This document shows positions 53,736 through 63,975 of a stretch of DNA of 64,000 nt, in pieces. Under the pieces are notes generated by a model. That model saw only the letters and a program-made list of their open reading frames with translations, was not told the DNA's origin and ran no database searches. The translations under genes and the position numbers were made by a program. The stretch is taken from the NCBI RefSeq assembly GCF_001426225.1, contig NZ_LMRT01000014.1, positions 136,464-200,463 of the forward strand. Reading direction: 5' to 3'. How positions within the stretch are numbered: the stretch's first letter is position 1; each line of letters begins with the position of its first letter. The stretch is from Allobosea sp. Leaf344 (lineage in GTDB: Bacteria > Pseudomonadota > Alphaproteobacteria > Rhizobiales > Beijerinckiaceae).

Positions 53736-56700
53736 CTACCAGCTGTAGCGGAGCGTGGCCTTGCCGCCGAGGCTGTGGCTGTTGCGGGCGAATTCGCCCT
53801 CGAAGCTCGCCGCCACCGTCATGGCCTTGCTCAGCCTCAGTTCGGCCGCCGCCGTGCTGCGCAGCGCCGTGCGGTCGACCGGCGCGCCGCGGGTGAGGGT
53901 CGTCACCCCCGGCAGCGCCTGGAAGCTGACGAGGTTGCTGGTGCTGGCCTTGTCGTTGGCGATGAGGGCGGCGCCGGCACGCAGGGTGAGCGGCAGGCCG
54001 GCCAGCATGAAAGTACGGTCCAGCCGCAGGCCGAGCTCGCCGCGCAGCCGCGTCGCATCCTTGGCGGCGAAGCCCAGCGCGAAGATCCCCGGCCCCGACA
54101 GCGCCTTTTCGCGATAGGCCGGCAGCGACAGCAGGCTGAACTGGGCGGCGGCATAGGGGGTGAGGCCGAAACCCGCGAGATCGACCCGGTGCCCGGCCTC
54201 GAGCCGCGCCGCATAGCTGTTCGCATGGAAGCTGCCCTGGAGATGCTCGCCGGGCAGATAGCGGTCGGTGGTGATCTCCTGCCAGCCATAGCTCGCCGAG
54301 GCGGCGATATGGCTGCGGCCGAATTGCTGGCGGATGAAGGCGCCGGCCTGGAACAGGCTGGAGGATCCGGAGCCGAGGCCGAAGCTGTTGAAGCTGGTGC
54401 CGGCGCCGCCGAGCGCGAAGCCCAGCGTGGTCTCCGGCGACAGCCGGTAATCGGCGCCGACCGCGGCCCCGTAGACGCGGTTGGTGGTCGCCGCCGTATT
54501 GGCGGGGCCGTTGGCGCCGTTGAACTGCACGCCGCCGAAGCCGCTGCCCCAGACGCTCCAGCGCCAGAGATCGGGATCGGCCGTGAGCTGCGTCTTCGCC
54601 ACCGGCCGGTCGGATCCGGAGCTGCGGCTGGAGGCATAGGCGGTATAGCCGCCGGGGCCGGGTGCGATCGGCACGCCGCGCTCGCCCGGGACGCCGTCGT
54701 TCAGCGCGCCCAGGAACTGCGTCGTCGCCACGGCGCTATTGCCCTGCGCGGCGAGGTTCGATTCGCCCGTCGCCTGCGACAGGCCCAGCGCCGTCAGCTG
54801 TCCGAAACCGAGCGGGATCGAGCCGGTGCGGTTGAAGAAATCCGTCAGCAATCCGGCCAGCTGGCCCTGACGCGGGCTCAGCGGACCGAGCGCGGCAGCA
54901 TAATCCAGGTTCAGGTCGAGATAGGCGTTGCGCGCGTCGTAGCGCAGGGTCGGAACGAAGGCGCCGGGCAGATAGCTCGCGACCTTGGGCACGAAGCGGC
55001 CGACGACGCCGTTCGCCGCCGTCAGGATCGTGTAGTGCTCCCGCACCGCATCGGCGGTGGACGAGGCTCTCGGCGCGACGATCGCGTCCTGCACCAGCGC
55101 CTTGCCGGTCACCAGCGTCAGGTCCGAACGGCTCTTCTCGACCTCGACCAGATAGATCGACCCGGGATCCATCCCCAGATCGCCGCGCACGGTCAGCCGG
55201 CCGATCCCGTTGCCCGGGGCCAGCACGCCGGCGCTGCGGATGCGCGTATCGCCGACAATGCCGTTGCCGCCGAGCGCGCCACCGGCATCGACCAGCACCT
55301 GGCGGGAAGCGGTGATCGAACCATCGACCGACAAAAGCCCGCCATCGACGCGCGTCAGCCCGGTATAGGCATTGCTGCCGGAGAGCTTCTGCGCGCCGCC
55401 CGACACCGTCACCCCGCCATCCCCGGAGATCGTCCCGGCGAAATCATCCGCCGCCGCGGTCAGCGTCAGCGTCTGCGCGCCGAGTTTGACCGCGCCGGAG
55501 CCGGCGAGGCTCGCCACCTGGGCGCCGCCGGTCTTGGCCGCGATATCGAAGGTGCCGCCGGCCTCGCTGTAGATGCGGGCCGAGCGGGCGATGCTCCCCG
55601 CGCCGGCCAGAGCGAGCGTGCCGGCGGTGATGCGGGTCTCGCCGCTATAGCTGCTGACGCCGGACAAAGTGAGCGTGCCGGCGCCGATCTTGAAGAGATG
55701 GCCGGCGCTGGCGTCATCCGTGACGGTGCCGGCCAGGGTCAGGCCGAAGCCCGCGGTGTCGATCTGCCCGACGCCGCCGATCCGGAGCGTATTCGCGACG
55801 CTCAGCCCGTCCGCCGCCGCATGCAAGGTCGTCAGATGGCGCATGGCGAGCGGGCCGGTGCCGAGCGCGGTGGCGCTGCCCAGCCCGAGCGTGCCGCCTT
55901 CCAGAATCGTGCCGCCGGAATAGCTGTTGTTGCCGGCTAGCACCAGCCGGCCATCGCCGCTCTTCACCAGACTGCCGACGTAATCGGCGTCGGTCTTCCG
56001 GGCGAGCATGGGCAGATGCGCGTCGATCGCCTCGATATCGGCCCTGATCCGATTATTGGTGCGGATGATGCCGTCGCGCTCCTCATCCGGGACCGAACCC
56101 AAAGGCGGAACCTCGGCGAGTTCCGCCAGCAGCGCCTGCTTGCGCGCCGGCGCTCCCGCGATCTCGGCCTGATCCTCCTGCTTGCGCGCGGCCAGCGCCG
56201 TCTCCGAAATATCGTTCTTCCAGAGGTCGGCGCTGCCGCCGGGCAGGTTGGCGTTGAAGCGGCCCAGCAGCTGCGCGGGACCGTCCATGCCCTTGCGCAG
56301 GTCGACCATGCCCCAGCCGGTGACCTCGTTCGGCACACCCGGCGTGCCCCCCTGCTGGGCGGCCGTGGTCAGCAGGATGGTCCGGATTTCCGCATTGCCG
56401 AGATAGGGATAGCGCTCCATCAGCAAGGCGAGCGCGCCGGAAACCATCGGCGCCGCCATCGAGGTGCCGGAGTCGAGGCCGAATGACGTAGGCCCCGTCG
56501 CACTGAGTATCTTGGTGCCGGGAGCGGTCAGGCACCAGTATTTGGCGTAGCGGCATTGGCCCGAATAGATGCCGGGCTTGGCGTCCGGCCCGGTGGCAGT
56601 CACGGCGATCCAGGCCTTTTCCAGCTCGGGCCGAAAATGCGGCAGCCCGGCGAAGATGTGCGGCATGGATTTGGCAGTGCCATTGCCGGCCGACCAGACC

Positions 56701-57494
56701 ATCAAGGCGCCGGATTGAGCCGCCGCGACCGCGGCATCCAGCGAGGAGCCGGCCGGCGCTTCGTAGAAGGATCTGGCGACCAGGCCCATTGACCGCCAGA
56801 ACGAGCCGTTCCCCCAGCTCTGATTGATGATGCGCACGTTCTGGTCGATCATGCCCTTATAGATCGGGCTGAAGATCGCCGTGTCGCGCCCCGCGACGGG
56901 AAACGTCGCGGGCTCGCCCGTCAGGGCGGAGTTGCCGGAGACGATGGTCGCCCCGAAGGCCACGCCATGCGTCGGGGCCGAGGATGTGCGCGCGCCGGCC
57001 GCGATGCCGGCGACATGCGAGCCATGGTTGAGGACGCGGGGCGAGGTGGTCGGGTCGTCGCCGCGCAGGGTGAAGCGGTCGCCGGCCTTCGCGTAGTCAT
57101 TGACGTCAGCAACGGAGCGACTGCCGCTGACATCGATGGAAATCAATTTTCCGGGCGCGGAAAACATCGGGTTGGCCCGGTAGGTCCCTGTATCGATGAC
57201 GCCGATCCGCAAACCGGTTCCCGTCAGACCGCGCGCATAGGCATATTCGGCGTTCATCAGCGAGAGGTCGGCTCGCGCCGCGCCCTGGAGCGACTGTTTC
57301 CAGCTGGCGACCGCGGCTGCGAGATCGCTTGTCGTCGTCCCATCCGCCTTGACGAAACTATCCGCTTGCGCGGCTCCGCCGCCGAGCATGGCCAACCCGA
57401 GAGAGAGGCTGGCGAGCCCGGCGGCCCATCTCGCCCGGGGCGGACGATGGACCGCCGGAACTGGACAGGGCTTGCGGCGAAGGCGCAGCGACAT
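53736..57494 (-). CDS. Subtilisin-type autotransporter serine protease
   Basis: A 1252-residue type Va autotransporter. The signal is extended and Arg-rich (LRLRRKPCPVPAVHRPPRAR) and ends near AAQA. The S8 protease domain has Asp101 (GVIDTGTY), His157 (NHGSHVAG) and Ser345 (GTSMAAPM), all present. Between about residues 510 and 800 lie passenger-associated beta-strand repeats (NNSYSGGTILEGGTLGLGSA type). About the last 280 residues are the outer-membrane barrel, ending ATLRYSW with terminal Trp. It is probably surface-exposed, and may be released by cleavage. The gene is single. Confidence 0.92.
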   Translation of the reverse strand: MSLRLRRKPCPVPAVHRPPRARWAAGLASLSLGLAMLGGGAAQADSFVKADGTTTSDLAAAVASWKQSLQGAARADLSLMNAEYAYARGLTGTGLRIGVIDTGTYRANPMFSAPGKLISIDVSGSRSVADVNDYAKAGDRFTLRGDDPTTSPRVLNHGSHVAGIAAGARTSSAPTHGVAFGATIVSGNSALTGEPATFPVAGRDTAIFSPIYKGMIDQNVRIINQSWGNGSFWRSMGLVARSFYEAPAGSSLDAAVAAAQSGALMVWSAGNGTAKSMPHIFAGLPHFRPELEKAWIAVTATGPDAKPGIYSGQCRYAKYWCLTAPGTKILSATGPTSFGLDSGTSMAAPMVSGALALLMERYPYLGNAEIRTILLTTAAQQGGTPGVPNEVTGWGMVDLRKGMDGPAQLLGRFNANLPGGSADLWKNDISETALAARKQEDQAEIAGAPARKQALLAELAEVPPLGSVPDEERDGIIRTNNRIRADIEAIDAHLPMLARKTDADYVGSLVKSGDGRLVLAGNNSYSGGTILEGGTLGLGSATALGTGPLAMRHLTTLHAAADGLSVANTLRIGGVGQIDTAGFGLTLAGTVTDDASAGHLFKIGAGTLTLSGVSSYSGETRITAGTLALAGAGSIARSARIYSEAGGTFDIAAKTGGAQVASLAGSGAVKLGAQTLTLTAAADDFAGTISGDGGVTVSGGAQKLSGSNAYTGLTRVDGGLLSVDGSITASRQVLVDAGGALGGNGIVGDTRIRSAGVLAPGNGIGRLTVRGDLGMDPGSIYLVEVEKSRSDLTLVTGKALVQDAIVAPRASSTADAVREHYTILTAANGVVGRFVPKVASYLPGAFVPTLRYDARNAYLDLNLDYAAALGPLSPRQGQLAGLLTDFFNRTGSIPLGFGQLTALGLSQATGESNLAAQGNSAVATTQFLGALNDGVPGERGVPIAPGPGGYTAYASSRSSGSDRPVAKTQLTADPDLWRWSVWGSGFGGVQFNGANGPANTAATTNRVYGAAVGADYRLSPETTLGFALGGAGTSFNSFGLGSGSSSLFQAGAFIRQQFGRSHIAASASYGWQEITTDRYLPGEHLQGSFHANSYAARLEAGHRVDLAGFGLTPYAAAQFSLLSLPAYREKALSGPGIFALGFAAKDATRLRGELGLRLDRTFMLAGLPLTLRAGAALIANDKASTSNLVSFQALPGVTTLTRGAPVDRTALRSTAAAELRLSKAMTVAASFEGEFARNSHSLGGKATLRYSW

Positions 57495-57709
57495 GGGACA
57501 ACCTCGTTCAAGAGACTGTCACAAAGCGTAGATGTCACATTGCGGCGTGCATAATTCGTATTCCTCATGTCGCCGCTCAACTATGAGCAGCATTCATAAC
57601 TCGTTTACCATGACATGACCCAGGGAAATTCCCCGCACGCTCTGTCGCATGACGAAAGAGGAGAGGTGGCGGACGGCGGCCCTGCGCGAGCCGCCGCTGC
57701 GTCAGGGGC
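57495..57709 (-). promoter_or_regulatory. Upstream region of the autotransporter gene
   Basis: 215 bases between the kinase stop and the autotransporter start, both minus-strand. A TATGA-N7-TCATA inverted repeat lies at 57582-57598, and the section 57530-57620 is AT-richer than its surroundings (for example GCATAATTCGTATTCC). It is the likely promoter and possible regulator site. Confidence 0.4.
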
Positions 57710-60700
57710 TCAATCCAGGATCGTCGCCAGCACTTTTTCCAGCGAATGCTGGCGATAGGGCTTGCGCAGCAGCACGGTGCGCGGCGCGTTCTCGAAGCCC
57801 GGGACCTCGTCGCGGCCGGTCGCGAAGATGATCGCGATCTCCGGGCTCACCGCGCGCAGGCGCCGCGCCAATTCGTCGCCGGGAATGTCCGGCAGGCCGA
57901 TATCGGTCAGCAGGATGTTGATCGGCTGGCCGGAGGCGATCTCCAGCGCCGACAGCCCGTTCTCGGCCTCCAGCACCGTATGGCCGAAATCGCGGATCAT
58001 GTCGGCCGTGTCCATCCGGATGATGGCGTCGTCCTCGCAGACCAGCACGGTGAGCGCGCCGGGCGGGGCGGCGGCCGCGCCGTCCTGCTCCTGCGCGGCG
58101 GGCGGTGGCGGGGGCTGCGACGGAACCTTGCCGTCCTGCGCCAGAACCTGGCGGATCTTCCGCGCCAGCGCCTCGCGCGTATAGGGCTTCGACAGAAGGT
58201 TCACGCCCTCGTCCAGCCGCCCGCCATGGACGATGGCGTTCTCGGTATAGCCCGAGGTGAACAGCACGCTGAGATTCGGCAGACGCTCCTTGGCCTTGCG
58301 GGCCAGTTCCGGGCTTTTGAGCTGGCCCGGCATCACCACATCGGTGAAGAGCAGGTCGATCGACACGCCGCTCTCGATCACGGCGAGCGCGCTCTGCGCG
58401 TCATGCGCCTTGAGCACGCGGTAGCCGAGCTCGCCGAGCAGCGCCAGAACGGTCTCGCGCACGGCCTCGTCATCCTCGACCACCAGCACGGTCTCGGAGC
58501 CGCCGGTGACCGGGCCGCTCTCCTTCTCGACCAGCAGATCCTCGGCCTGGGTGGACCGCGGCAGATAGAGCTTGATCGTCGTGCCCTGGCCGGGCTCGCT
58601 ATAGACCTTCACATGCCCGCCCGACTGGCGCAGGAAGCCATAGACCATGGAGAGGCCGAGCCCCGAGCCCTTGCCATGCGATTTGGTTGTGAAGAAAGGC
58701 TCGAAGGCCTGTTCCATCACCTCCTTGCTCATCCCCGAACCGGTATCGGTCACGGAAATCTGCACATATTGCCCGGGGCTGACATCGCTGTGGCTGGCGG
58801 CATAGGCATCGTCGAGAAAGGCGTTGCCCGCCTCGATCGTCAGCTTTCCCTGCTCGTCCATCGCGTCGCGGGCATTGATGGCGAGGTTGAGCAGGGCGTT
58901 CTCGACATTGGTCGGATCGACCAGCGTGTTCCAGAGGCCGCCGGCGATGATCGTCTCGATCTCGATCGCGTCGCCCAGCGTCCGCCGCAGCAGATCGTCC
59001 ATGCCCCGGATCAGCCGGCCGACATTGACCACCTTGGGCTCGAGCGGCTGGCGCCGCCCGAAGGCGAGCAGCTGCGCGGCGAGCTTGGAGCCGCGCCCGA
59101 CCCCGGCCATGGCGTTCTCGATGCGCTTCTCGGCGCGCTCATTGCCGCCGACCTCGCGCGCCAGCAGCTGCAGATTGCCGCTGATCACCTGCAGCAGATT
59201 GTTGAAATCATGCGCCACGCCGCCGGTCAGGTTGCCGAGCGCCTCCATCTTCTGGCTGTGGCGCAGCGCGTCCTGCGCCTTGGCGAGTTCGGAGGTGCGG
59301 GCCGCCACCCGCTCCTCCAGCGTCTCCGCGAGATCGGCCAGCGCCGCCTCCGCCGTCTTCTGGTCGTCGATATCGGTGTTGGTGCCGATCCAATGAGTGA
59401 TGGCGCCGCTCTCGTCCCGGGCCGGAATGGCGCGCGCGATATGCCAGCGGAAGGCGCCGTCGGCCCGGCGCAGCCGGAACTCCATCTCATAGGGCTCGCC
59501 GTCGCGCAGCGCGTTCTCCCAGGCCGCGGCGGCCCCCGCGACATCGTCGGGATGGACCATGATCGCCCAGTTCTCGCCGTCGAGCGTGCCGGGCTGAGCG
59601 CCGCTATAGGCGTAGATCTGCTCGTTGAACCAGTCGAGCGCCCCGTCCGGCCGCGCCGTCCAGACATGGTTGGGCAGGGATTGCGACAGGCTGCGGAACC
59701 GGGCCTCGCTCTCCTGCAGCGCCGCCTCCGCCGCCTTGCGGGCGGTGATATCGAGGAACAGCACGGAAAACCGCTCCGGCGCGACGCGCCTGGCCCGCGC
59801 CTCGAACCAGCGGTTGCGCAGGGCCGGCACATGAATTTCGTAGCGGGCCGGCTGGCCGCTATCGACGACGCCGGCATAGGCATCGACCAACGCCCGCGGC
59901 AGATCGGGGATCACCTCGCTGACCGGCCGCCCGATCGCATCCTCGACGCGGATGTCGGTCCGCGCCTCGAAGGCCGGGTTCATCTCCAGGAAGCGGAAAT
60001 CGACCATCCGTCCGGCGCCGTCGCGAATCGCTTCGGCGATGAAGAAGCCTTCCTGCATCTGCTCGAACAGGCTGCGCCAGCGCGCCTCGCTCGCACGCAG
60101 CGCCTCCTCCACCGCCTTGCGGGCGGTGATGTCGTAGCAGACCCCGATGAAGCGGACGCGGCCGTTCTCGGGCGAGGACACCGCCTCGCCCTGGCGGGCG
60201 ATCCAAGAGACCGCGCCGGTCTCGGGATCGATCCTCCGGTACTCGGCATAGACCAGCGGGTTGGGCTCGTGCAGCCGCGAGGAGCCCCCCAGCGCCCGGT
60301 CCTCCGGATGCATCAGCGAGGTCAGCAACCGGTCGGTCACCTCGATATCGGGCGCGAGACCCCAGATGCGCCGATAGGCGGGGGAGACGTCGAGCCGGCC
60401 GCTCTCCGGATACCATTCGAACACGCCGACGCCGCCGGCTTCCTGCGCGATCTTCAGCCGCTGCTCGGCGCGCACGCGCTCGGTCGTCTCGACCACGATG
60501 GCGAAGACCCCCGCGGGCCGTCCGTTCTCGTCGAGGATCGGCATGTAGTCGAGGTCGAGCCAGCAATCCTCGGGCAGGCCGCGCCGGTTCAGTACCAGCC
60601 GCTGCTCGCGCAGCGACAGCGTGCCGCCCGACAGCACCGTATCGAGCACCCGCCGGTTCAGCTCGGCCGCCTCCGGCCAGCCTTCGAGCACCTTCATCCC

Positions 60701-60955
60701 GAGCAGCGCGGGATGGCGTGCCCCGGCGAAATCGGCATAGGCGTCGTTGTAGATCAGGAAACCATCGGCGCCCCACAGCATCACGATGGGCAGCGGTGCC
60801 CTCAGCATCAGCGCGATGCTGGTCCGAAGGCTCTGCGGCCAGCTCTCCAGCGGGCCCAAGGCCGTATCCGCCCAGGGGAAGCCCCGTATCAGAGCTCCGG
60901 TCGCGCCGCCTTCGTTCAGGAACCCGTATGGATCATTCGGCTGCGGGGGCGACAT
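57710..60955 (-). CDS. Hybrid histidine kinase, four PAS domains and two receivers
   Basis: A 1081-residue cytoplasmic sensor kinase with no membrane helix. About four PAS modules occupy residues 40-535 (for example PIVMLWGADGFLIYNDAYAD, VFEWYPESGRLDVSPAYRRI, FRSLSQSLPNHVWTARPDGA). A short coiled coil is followed by HisKA with GGVAHDFNNLLQVIS (His at about 582), then HATPase with NLAINARDAM, DTGSGM and GSGLGLSMVYG. Two receiver domains follow (LLFTDVVMPGQ and ILLTDIGLPDI), each with its Asp and a late Lys (LLSKPYT; LLRKPYR). It resembles the HWE/blue-light-free PAS hybrid kinases of rhizobia. No partner regulator is nearby. Confidence 0.9.
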   Translation of the reverse strand: MSPPQPNDPYGFLNEGGATGALIRGFPWADTALGPLESWPQSLRTSIALMLRAPLPIVMLWGADGFLIYNDAYADFAGARHPALLGMKVLEGWPEAAELNRRVLDTVLSGGTLSLREQRLVLNRRGLPEDCWLDLDYMPILDENGRPAGVFAIVVETTERVRAEQRLKIAQEAGGVGVFEWYPESGRLDVSPAYRRIWGLAPDIEVTDRLLTSLMHPEDRALGGSSRLHEPNPLVYAEYRRIDPETGAVSWIARQGEAVSSPENGRVRFIGVCYDITARKAVEEALRASEARWRSLFEQMQEGFFIAEAIRDGAGRMVDFRFLEMNPAFEARTDIRVEDAIGRPVSEVIPDLPRALVDAYAGVVDSGQPARYEIHVPALRNRWFEARARRVAPERFSVLFLDITARKAAEAALQESEARFRSLSQSLPNHVWTARPDGALDWFNEQIYAYSGAQPGTLDGENWAIMVHPDDVAGAAAAWENALRDGEPYEMEFRLRRADGAFRWHIARAIPARDESGAITHWIGTNTDIDDQKTAEAALADLAETLEERVAARTSELAKAQDALRHSQKMEALGNLTGGVAHDFNNLLQVISGNLQLLAREVGGNERAEKRIENAMAGVGRGSKLAAQLLAFGRRQPLEPKVVNVGRLIRGMDDLLRRTLGDAIEIETIIAGGLWNTLVDPTNVENALLNLAINARDAMDEQGKLTIEAGNAFLDDAYAASHSDVSPGQYVQISVTDTGSGMSKEVMEQAFEPFFTTKSHGKGSGLGLSMVYGFLRQSGGHVKVYSEPGQGTTIKLYLPRSTQAEDLLVEKESGPVTGGSETVLVVEDDEAVRETVLALLGELGYRVLKAHDAQSALAVIESGVSIDLLFTDVVMPGQLKSPELARKAKERLPNLSVLFTSGYTENAIVHGGRLDEGVNLLSKPYTREALARKIRQVLAQDGKVPSQPPPPPAAQEQDGAAAAPPGALTVLVCEDDAIIRMDTADMIRDFGHTVLEAENGLSALEIASGQPINILLTDIGLPDIPGDELARRLRAVSPEIAIIFATGRDEVPGFENAPRTVLLRKPYRQHSLEKVLATILD

Positions 60956-61056
60956 GAAGCTCTCTGAACGAAGCAGGAGCAGGGTTTTTGGCCGGTTGCG
61001 CCGAAAGCCGCAAGGGCTTTGCGCGCGCCGGCCCCCGGCGCGACCGCGTCCCCGCC

Positions 61057-63975
61057 TCAGCCCTGCAGGGCCTGGTCGAGCACGCGCACCACATGCAGCG
61101 CCTCCCGCTCGGCGCCATCATGGATCTGGTGGCGGCAACTCGTGCCGTCGGCGACGATCAGATCGGCTGCAGCCGCCTTCCGCACGGCCGGCAGCAGCGA
61201 CAATTCGCCCATCGCCAGCGAGACGTCGATGGTTTCGGACCTGTAGCCGAAGGCGCCGGCCATGCCGCAGCAGCTCGACTCGATCGGCCCGACCTCGAGC
61301 CCCGGAACCGCCCGCAGCGTCTCCTCGACCGCGCCCATCGCCGCAAACGCCTTCTGGTGGCAATGTCCGTGCAGATGCGCCACGCGCCCGCCCTGGTCCC
61401 GGAGCGGCAGCCTCGTCGTTCCGGCCTTCAGATCCGCGGCCAGCACCTCCTCGATCAGGAAGGCGGCCCTGGCCAGAGGCTCGGCCGCATCCTTCGGCAG
61501 GAGCGCGCCGAATTCGTCGCGCAGCGTCAGCAGGCAGGAGGGTTCGAGCCCGACGATCCGCGCCCCTCCGGCGACATAGGGCGCATAGGCCTCCACCACC
61601 CGCCGCGCTTCGGCCCGCGCCTCGTCGACCAGCCCGGCGGCCAGGAAACTGCGGCCGCAGCACAGATTGCGCCCGCCATCGGCCGCCGCGACCCGGTGCA
61701 GCCGGTAGCCGCCGGCGGTCAGCACGCGCGTCGCGGCATTCAGATTCTCCGGCTCGAAGGCGCGGTTGAAACTATCGCCGAAGAGGATGATGTCGCGGCC
61801 ATCGCCGCGGAGATCGGCCGGGCTCGCCGGGCTCCCGCTCTCGCGCCAGGGCTTGCCCCAGACCGGCAGGCTGCGGCGCGCGCTGAAGCCGAGCCAGCGC
61901 TCGCTCAGCTTCGCCAGCGCCGGGATCCTGTCGCGCAGGTTCAGCAGCGGCGCGATCCGCGCGGCGAAGGGCGCGTAGCGCGGGAGATAGGCGATCAGCC
62001 GCTCCTTCAGCGGCAGGCCGTGGCGCCGGTGATAGTGGTGCAGGAATTCGATCTTCATCCGCGCCATGTCGACCCCGGTCGGGCATTCGCGCTTGCAGCC
62101 CTTGCAGGACACGCAGAGATCGAGCGTCTCCTTCATCTCCGGCGAGGTGAAGGCGTCCGGGCCGAGCTGGCCGGAAATGGCGAGGCGCAGCGAATTGGCC
62201 CGGCCGCGCGTGACGTGCTGTTCCTCCTGCGTGGCGCGCCAGGAGGGGCACATCGTGCCGCCGCTCATCTTCCGGCAGGTGCCGTTGTTGTTGCACATCT
62301 CGACCGCGCCGCCGAAGCCGCCCCAATCGGACCAGTCCAGCGCCGTGCCGGCCGGCACCGGCGTCGCATAACCCGGCGGAAAGCGCATCAGGCTGCGATC
62401 GTCCATGCGATAGGGCCGCACGATCTTGCCGGGGTTCAGCCGGTTGTCGGGGTCGAACCCGTCCTTCACCTGCTCGAAGGCGCGGGTGAGGGGGGCGCCG
62501 AACATCGGCTCGACGAAATCGGAGCGCGAGATCCCGTCGCCATGCTCGCCGGAGAACGAGCCCTTGAAGCGCCGCACCAGCGCACAGGCCTCTTCCGCGA
62601 TGGCGCGCATCGCCTTCACCCCCGCCTCGTCCTTCATGTTCAGGATCGGGCGGACATGCAGGCAGCCGACGGAGGCGTGGGCATACCAAGTGCCGCGCGT
62701 GCCATGCCGTTCGAACAAGGCGGTGATGCCGTCGGTGTAATCCGCCAGATGCTCCAGCGGCACCGCGCAATCCTCGATGAAGGAGACCGGTTTTCCGTCG
62801 CCCTTCATCGACATCATGATGTTCAGGCAGGCCTCGCGCACGTCCCAGACCGGCTTCTGCCGCGCCGGCTCGATCACCTCCACCACCGCATCGGCGAAGC
62901 CGTGATCGGCCATGCATTGGCCGAGCCGCTTCAACTCCTGCTTCAGGGCGGCGAGATCGTCCCCGGCGAATTCCACCAGCAGCAGGCAGTTCGGCCGGCC
63001 GCGGGTGATATCGGCCAAAGTGCGCACGAAGAGCGGGATATCGGCGCCGAGCACCAGCACATTATTGTCGACGAGCTCCACCGCCGCCGGGTCGAGCGCC
63101 ACGATATGCCGCGTCGTCTCCATCGCCGCGCGGAAGCTGGGGAAATGGCAGACGCCCATGACGCGATGCGCCGGCAAAGGCGAGAGCTTCAGCGTCGCTT
63201 CGGTGGTGATGGCGAGCGTGCCTTCCGATCCGACGAGCAGCCGCGCCGGATTGGGGCGCGCCGGAAGCAGCTCGTCCAGATTATAGCCGCCGACACGGCG
63301 CTGCACCTTCGGGAAAATGCTCTCGATCTCCGCGCGGTGATGCTGCGCCAGCCCGGTCAGCCGCGTCACCAGATCCCGCGCCCGCGGCGAAATGTTGTCG
63401 CCGATGGCGCCTTCGCCGAGCGCGAAGGCCTCGCCATCATGGAACTGCGCCCGCAGCGCCAGGACATTGTCCGACATCTTGCCGTAGCGCAGCGAGCGGG
63501 CGCCCGAGGAGTTGTTGCCGGCCATGCCGCCGATGGTGCAGCGGCTGGCGGTCGAGGGCTCGACTGGGAAGAACAGGCCCTGCTTGCGCAGCTGCGTGTT
63601 CAGCGCCTCGAGCACCAGGCCGGGCGCCACCGTCACGGTGCGGGCTTCCGTGTCGAGGGCGCGGATGCCGTTGAAATGCCGGCTGAGATCGAGGATCAGC
63701 GCATCGCCGATGGGCTGGCCGTTCTGCGAGGTACCGCCGCCGCGCGCGATGACCGGCACGCCATGCTCGGCGGCGATCTGCAGCGCCGCGGCGATATCCG
63801 CCTCGCTGCGCGGGAAGGCCACGCCCTGCGGGATGATCTGGTAGATCGAGGCGTCGGTGGCGTAGCGGCCGCGGGTGAAGGCGTCGAAGCGCACCTCGCC
63901 CTCCAGGCTGCGCGACAGCCTGCGCTCCAGCCCGAGATTGCGCGCAGTGCCGCTGCCGGCCGCCTGATGTCCCAT
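61057..63975 (-). CDS. FAD- and Fe-S-containing 2-hydroxyacid dehydrogenase (GlcD/GlpC fusion, YdiJ-like)
   Basis: A 972-residue fusion. Residues about 40-260 are the PCMH-type FAD domain (VIARGGGTSQNGQPIG, TIGGMAGNNSSGARSLRYGK), then the oxidase C-domain to about 530 (SGEHGDGISRSDFVEPMFG). The Fe-S part follows: CNNNGTCRKMSGGTMCPS and CVSCKGCKRECPTGVDMAR, and two CCG domains at the end (CCGRSFLAAG ... LEPSCLL; HGHCHQKA ... SSCCGMAGAFG). The layout is that of YdiJ/D-2-hydroxyglutarate dehydrogenase-like or D-lactate dehydrogenases feeding the quinone pool. The substrate (D-lactate, D-2-hydroxyglutarate or other) is open. ATG 63975 was chosen from MGHQAAGSGTARNLG. Confidence 0.88.
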   Translation of the reverse strand: MGHQAAGSGTARNLGLERRLSRSLEGEVRFDAFTRGRYATDASIYQIIPQGVAFPRSEADIAAALQIAAEHGVPVIARGGGTSQNGQPIGDALILDLSRHFNGIRALDTEARTVTVAPGLVLEALNTQLRKQGLFFPVEPSTASRCTIGGMAGNNSSGARSLRYGKMSDNVLALRAQFHDGEAFALGEGAIGDNISPRARDLVTRLTGLAQHHRAEIESIFPKVQRRVGGYNLDELLPARPNPARLLVGSEGTLAITTEATLKLSPLPAHRVMGVCHFPSFRAAMETTRHIVALDPAAVELVDNNVLVLGADIPLFVRTLADITRGRPNCLLLVEFAGDDLAALKQELKRLGQCMADHGFADAVVEVIEPARQKPVWDVREACLNIMMSMKGDGKPVSFIEDCAVPLEHLADYTDGITALFERHGTRGTWYAHASVGCLHVRPILNMKDEAGVKAMRAIAEEACALVRRFKGSFSGEHGDGISRSDFVEPMFGAPLTRAFEQVKDGFDPDNRLNPGKIVRPYRMDDRSLMRFPPGYATPVPAGTALDWSDWGGFGGAVEMCNNNGTCRKMSGGTMCPSWRATQEEQHVTRGRANSLRLAISGQLGPDAFTSPEMKETLDLCVSCKGCKRECPTGVDMARMKIEFLHHYHRRHGLPLKERLIAYLPRYAPFAARIAPLLNLRDRIPALAKLSERWLGFSARRSLPVWGKPWRESGSPASPADLRGDGRDIILFGDSFNRAFEPENLNAATRVLTAGGYRLHRVAAADGGRNLCCGRSFLAAGLVDEARAEARRVVEAYAPYVAGGARIVGLEPSCLLTLRDEFGALLPKDAAEPLARAAFLIEEVLAADLKAGTTRLPLRDQGGRVAHLHGHCHQKAFAAMGAVEETLRAVPGLEVGPIESSCCGMAGAFGYRSETIDVSLAMGELSLLPAVRKAAAADLIVADGTSCRHQIHDGAEREALHVVRVLDQALQG

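Noticed and set aside
57746-60967. A 1073-codon open frame on the plus strand opposite the hybrid kinase gene
   Set aside because: It is the mirror of a GC-rich coding sequence; the translation is low-complexity (Arg, Ala, Gly, Gln) with no domain, while the minus strand encodes a complete kinase.
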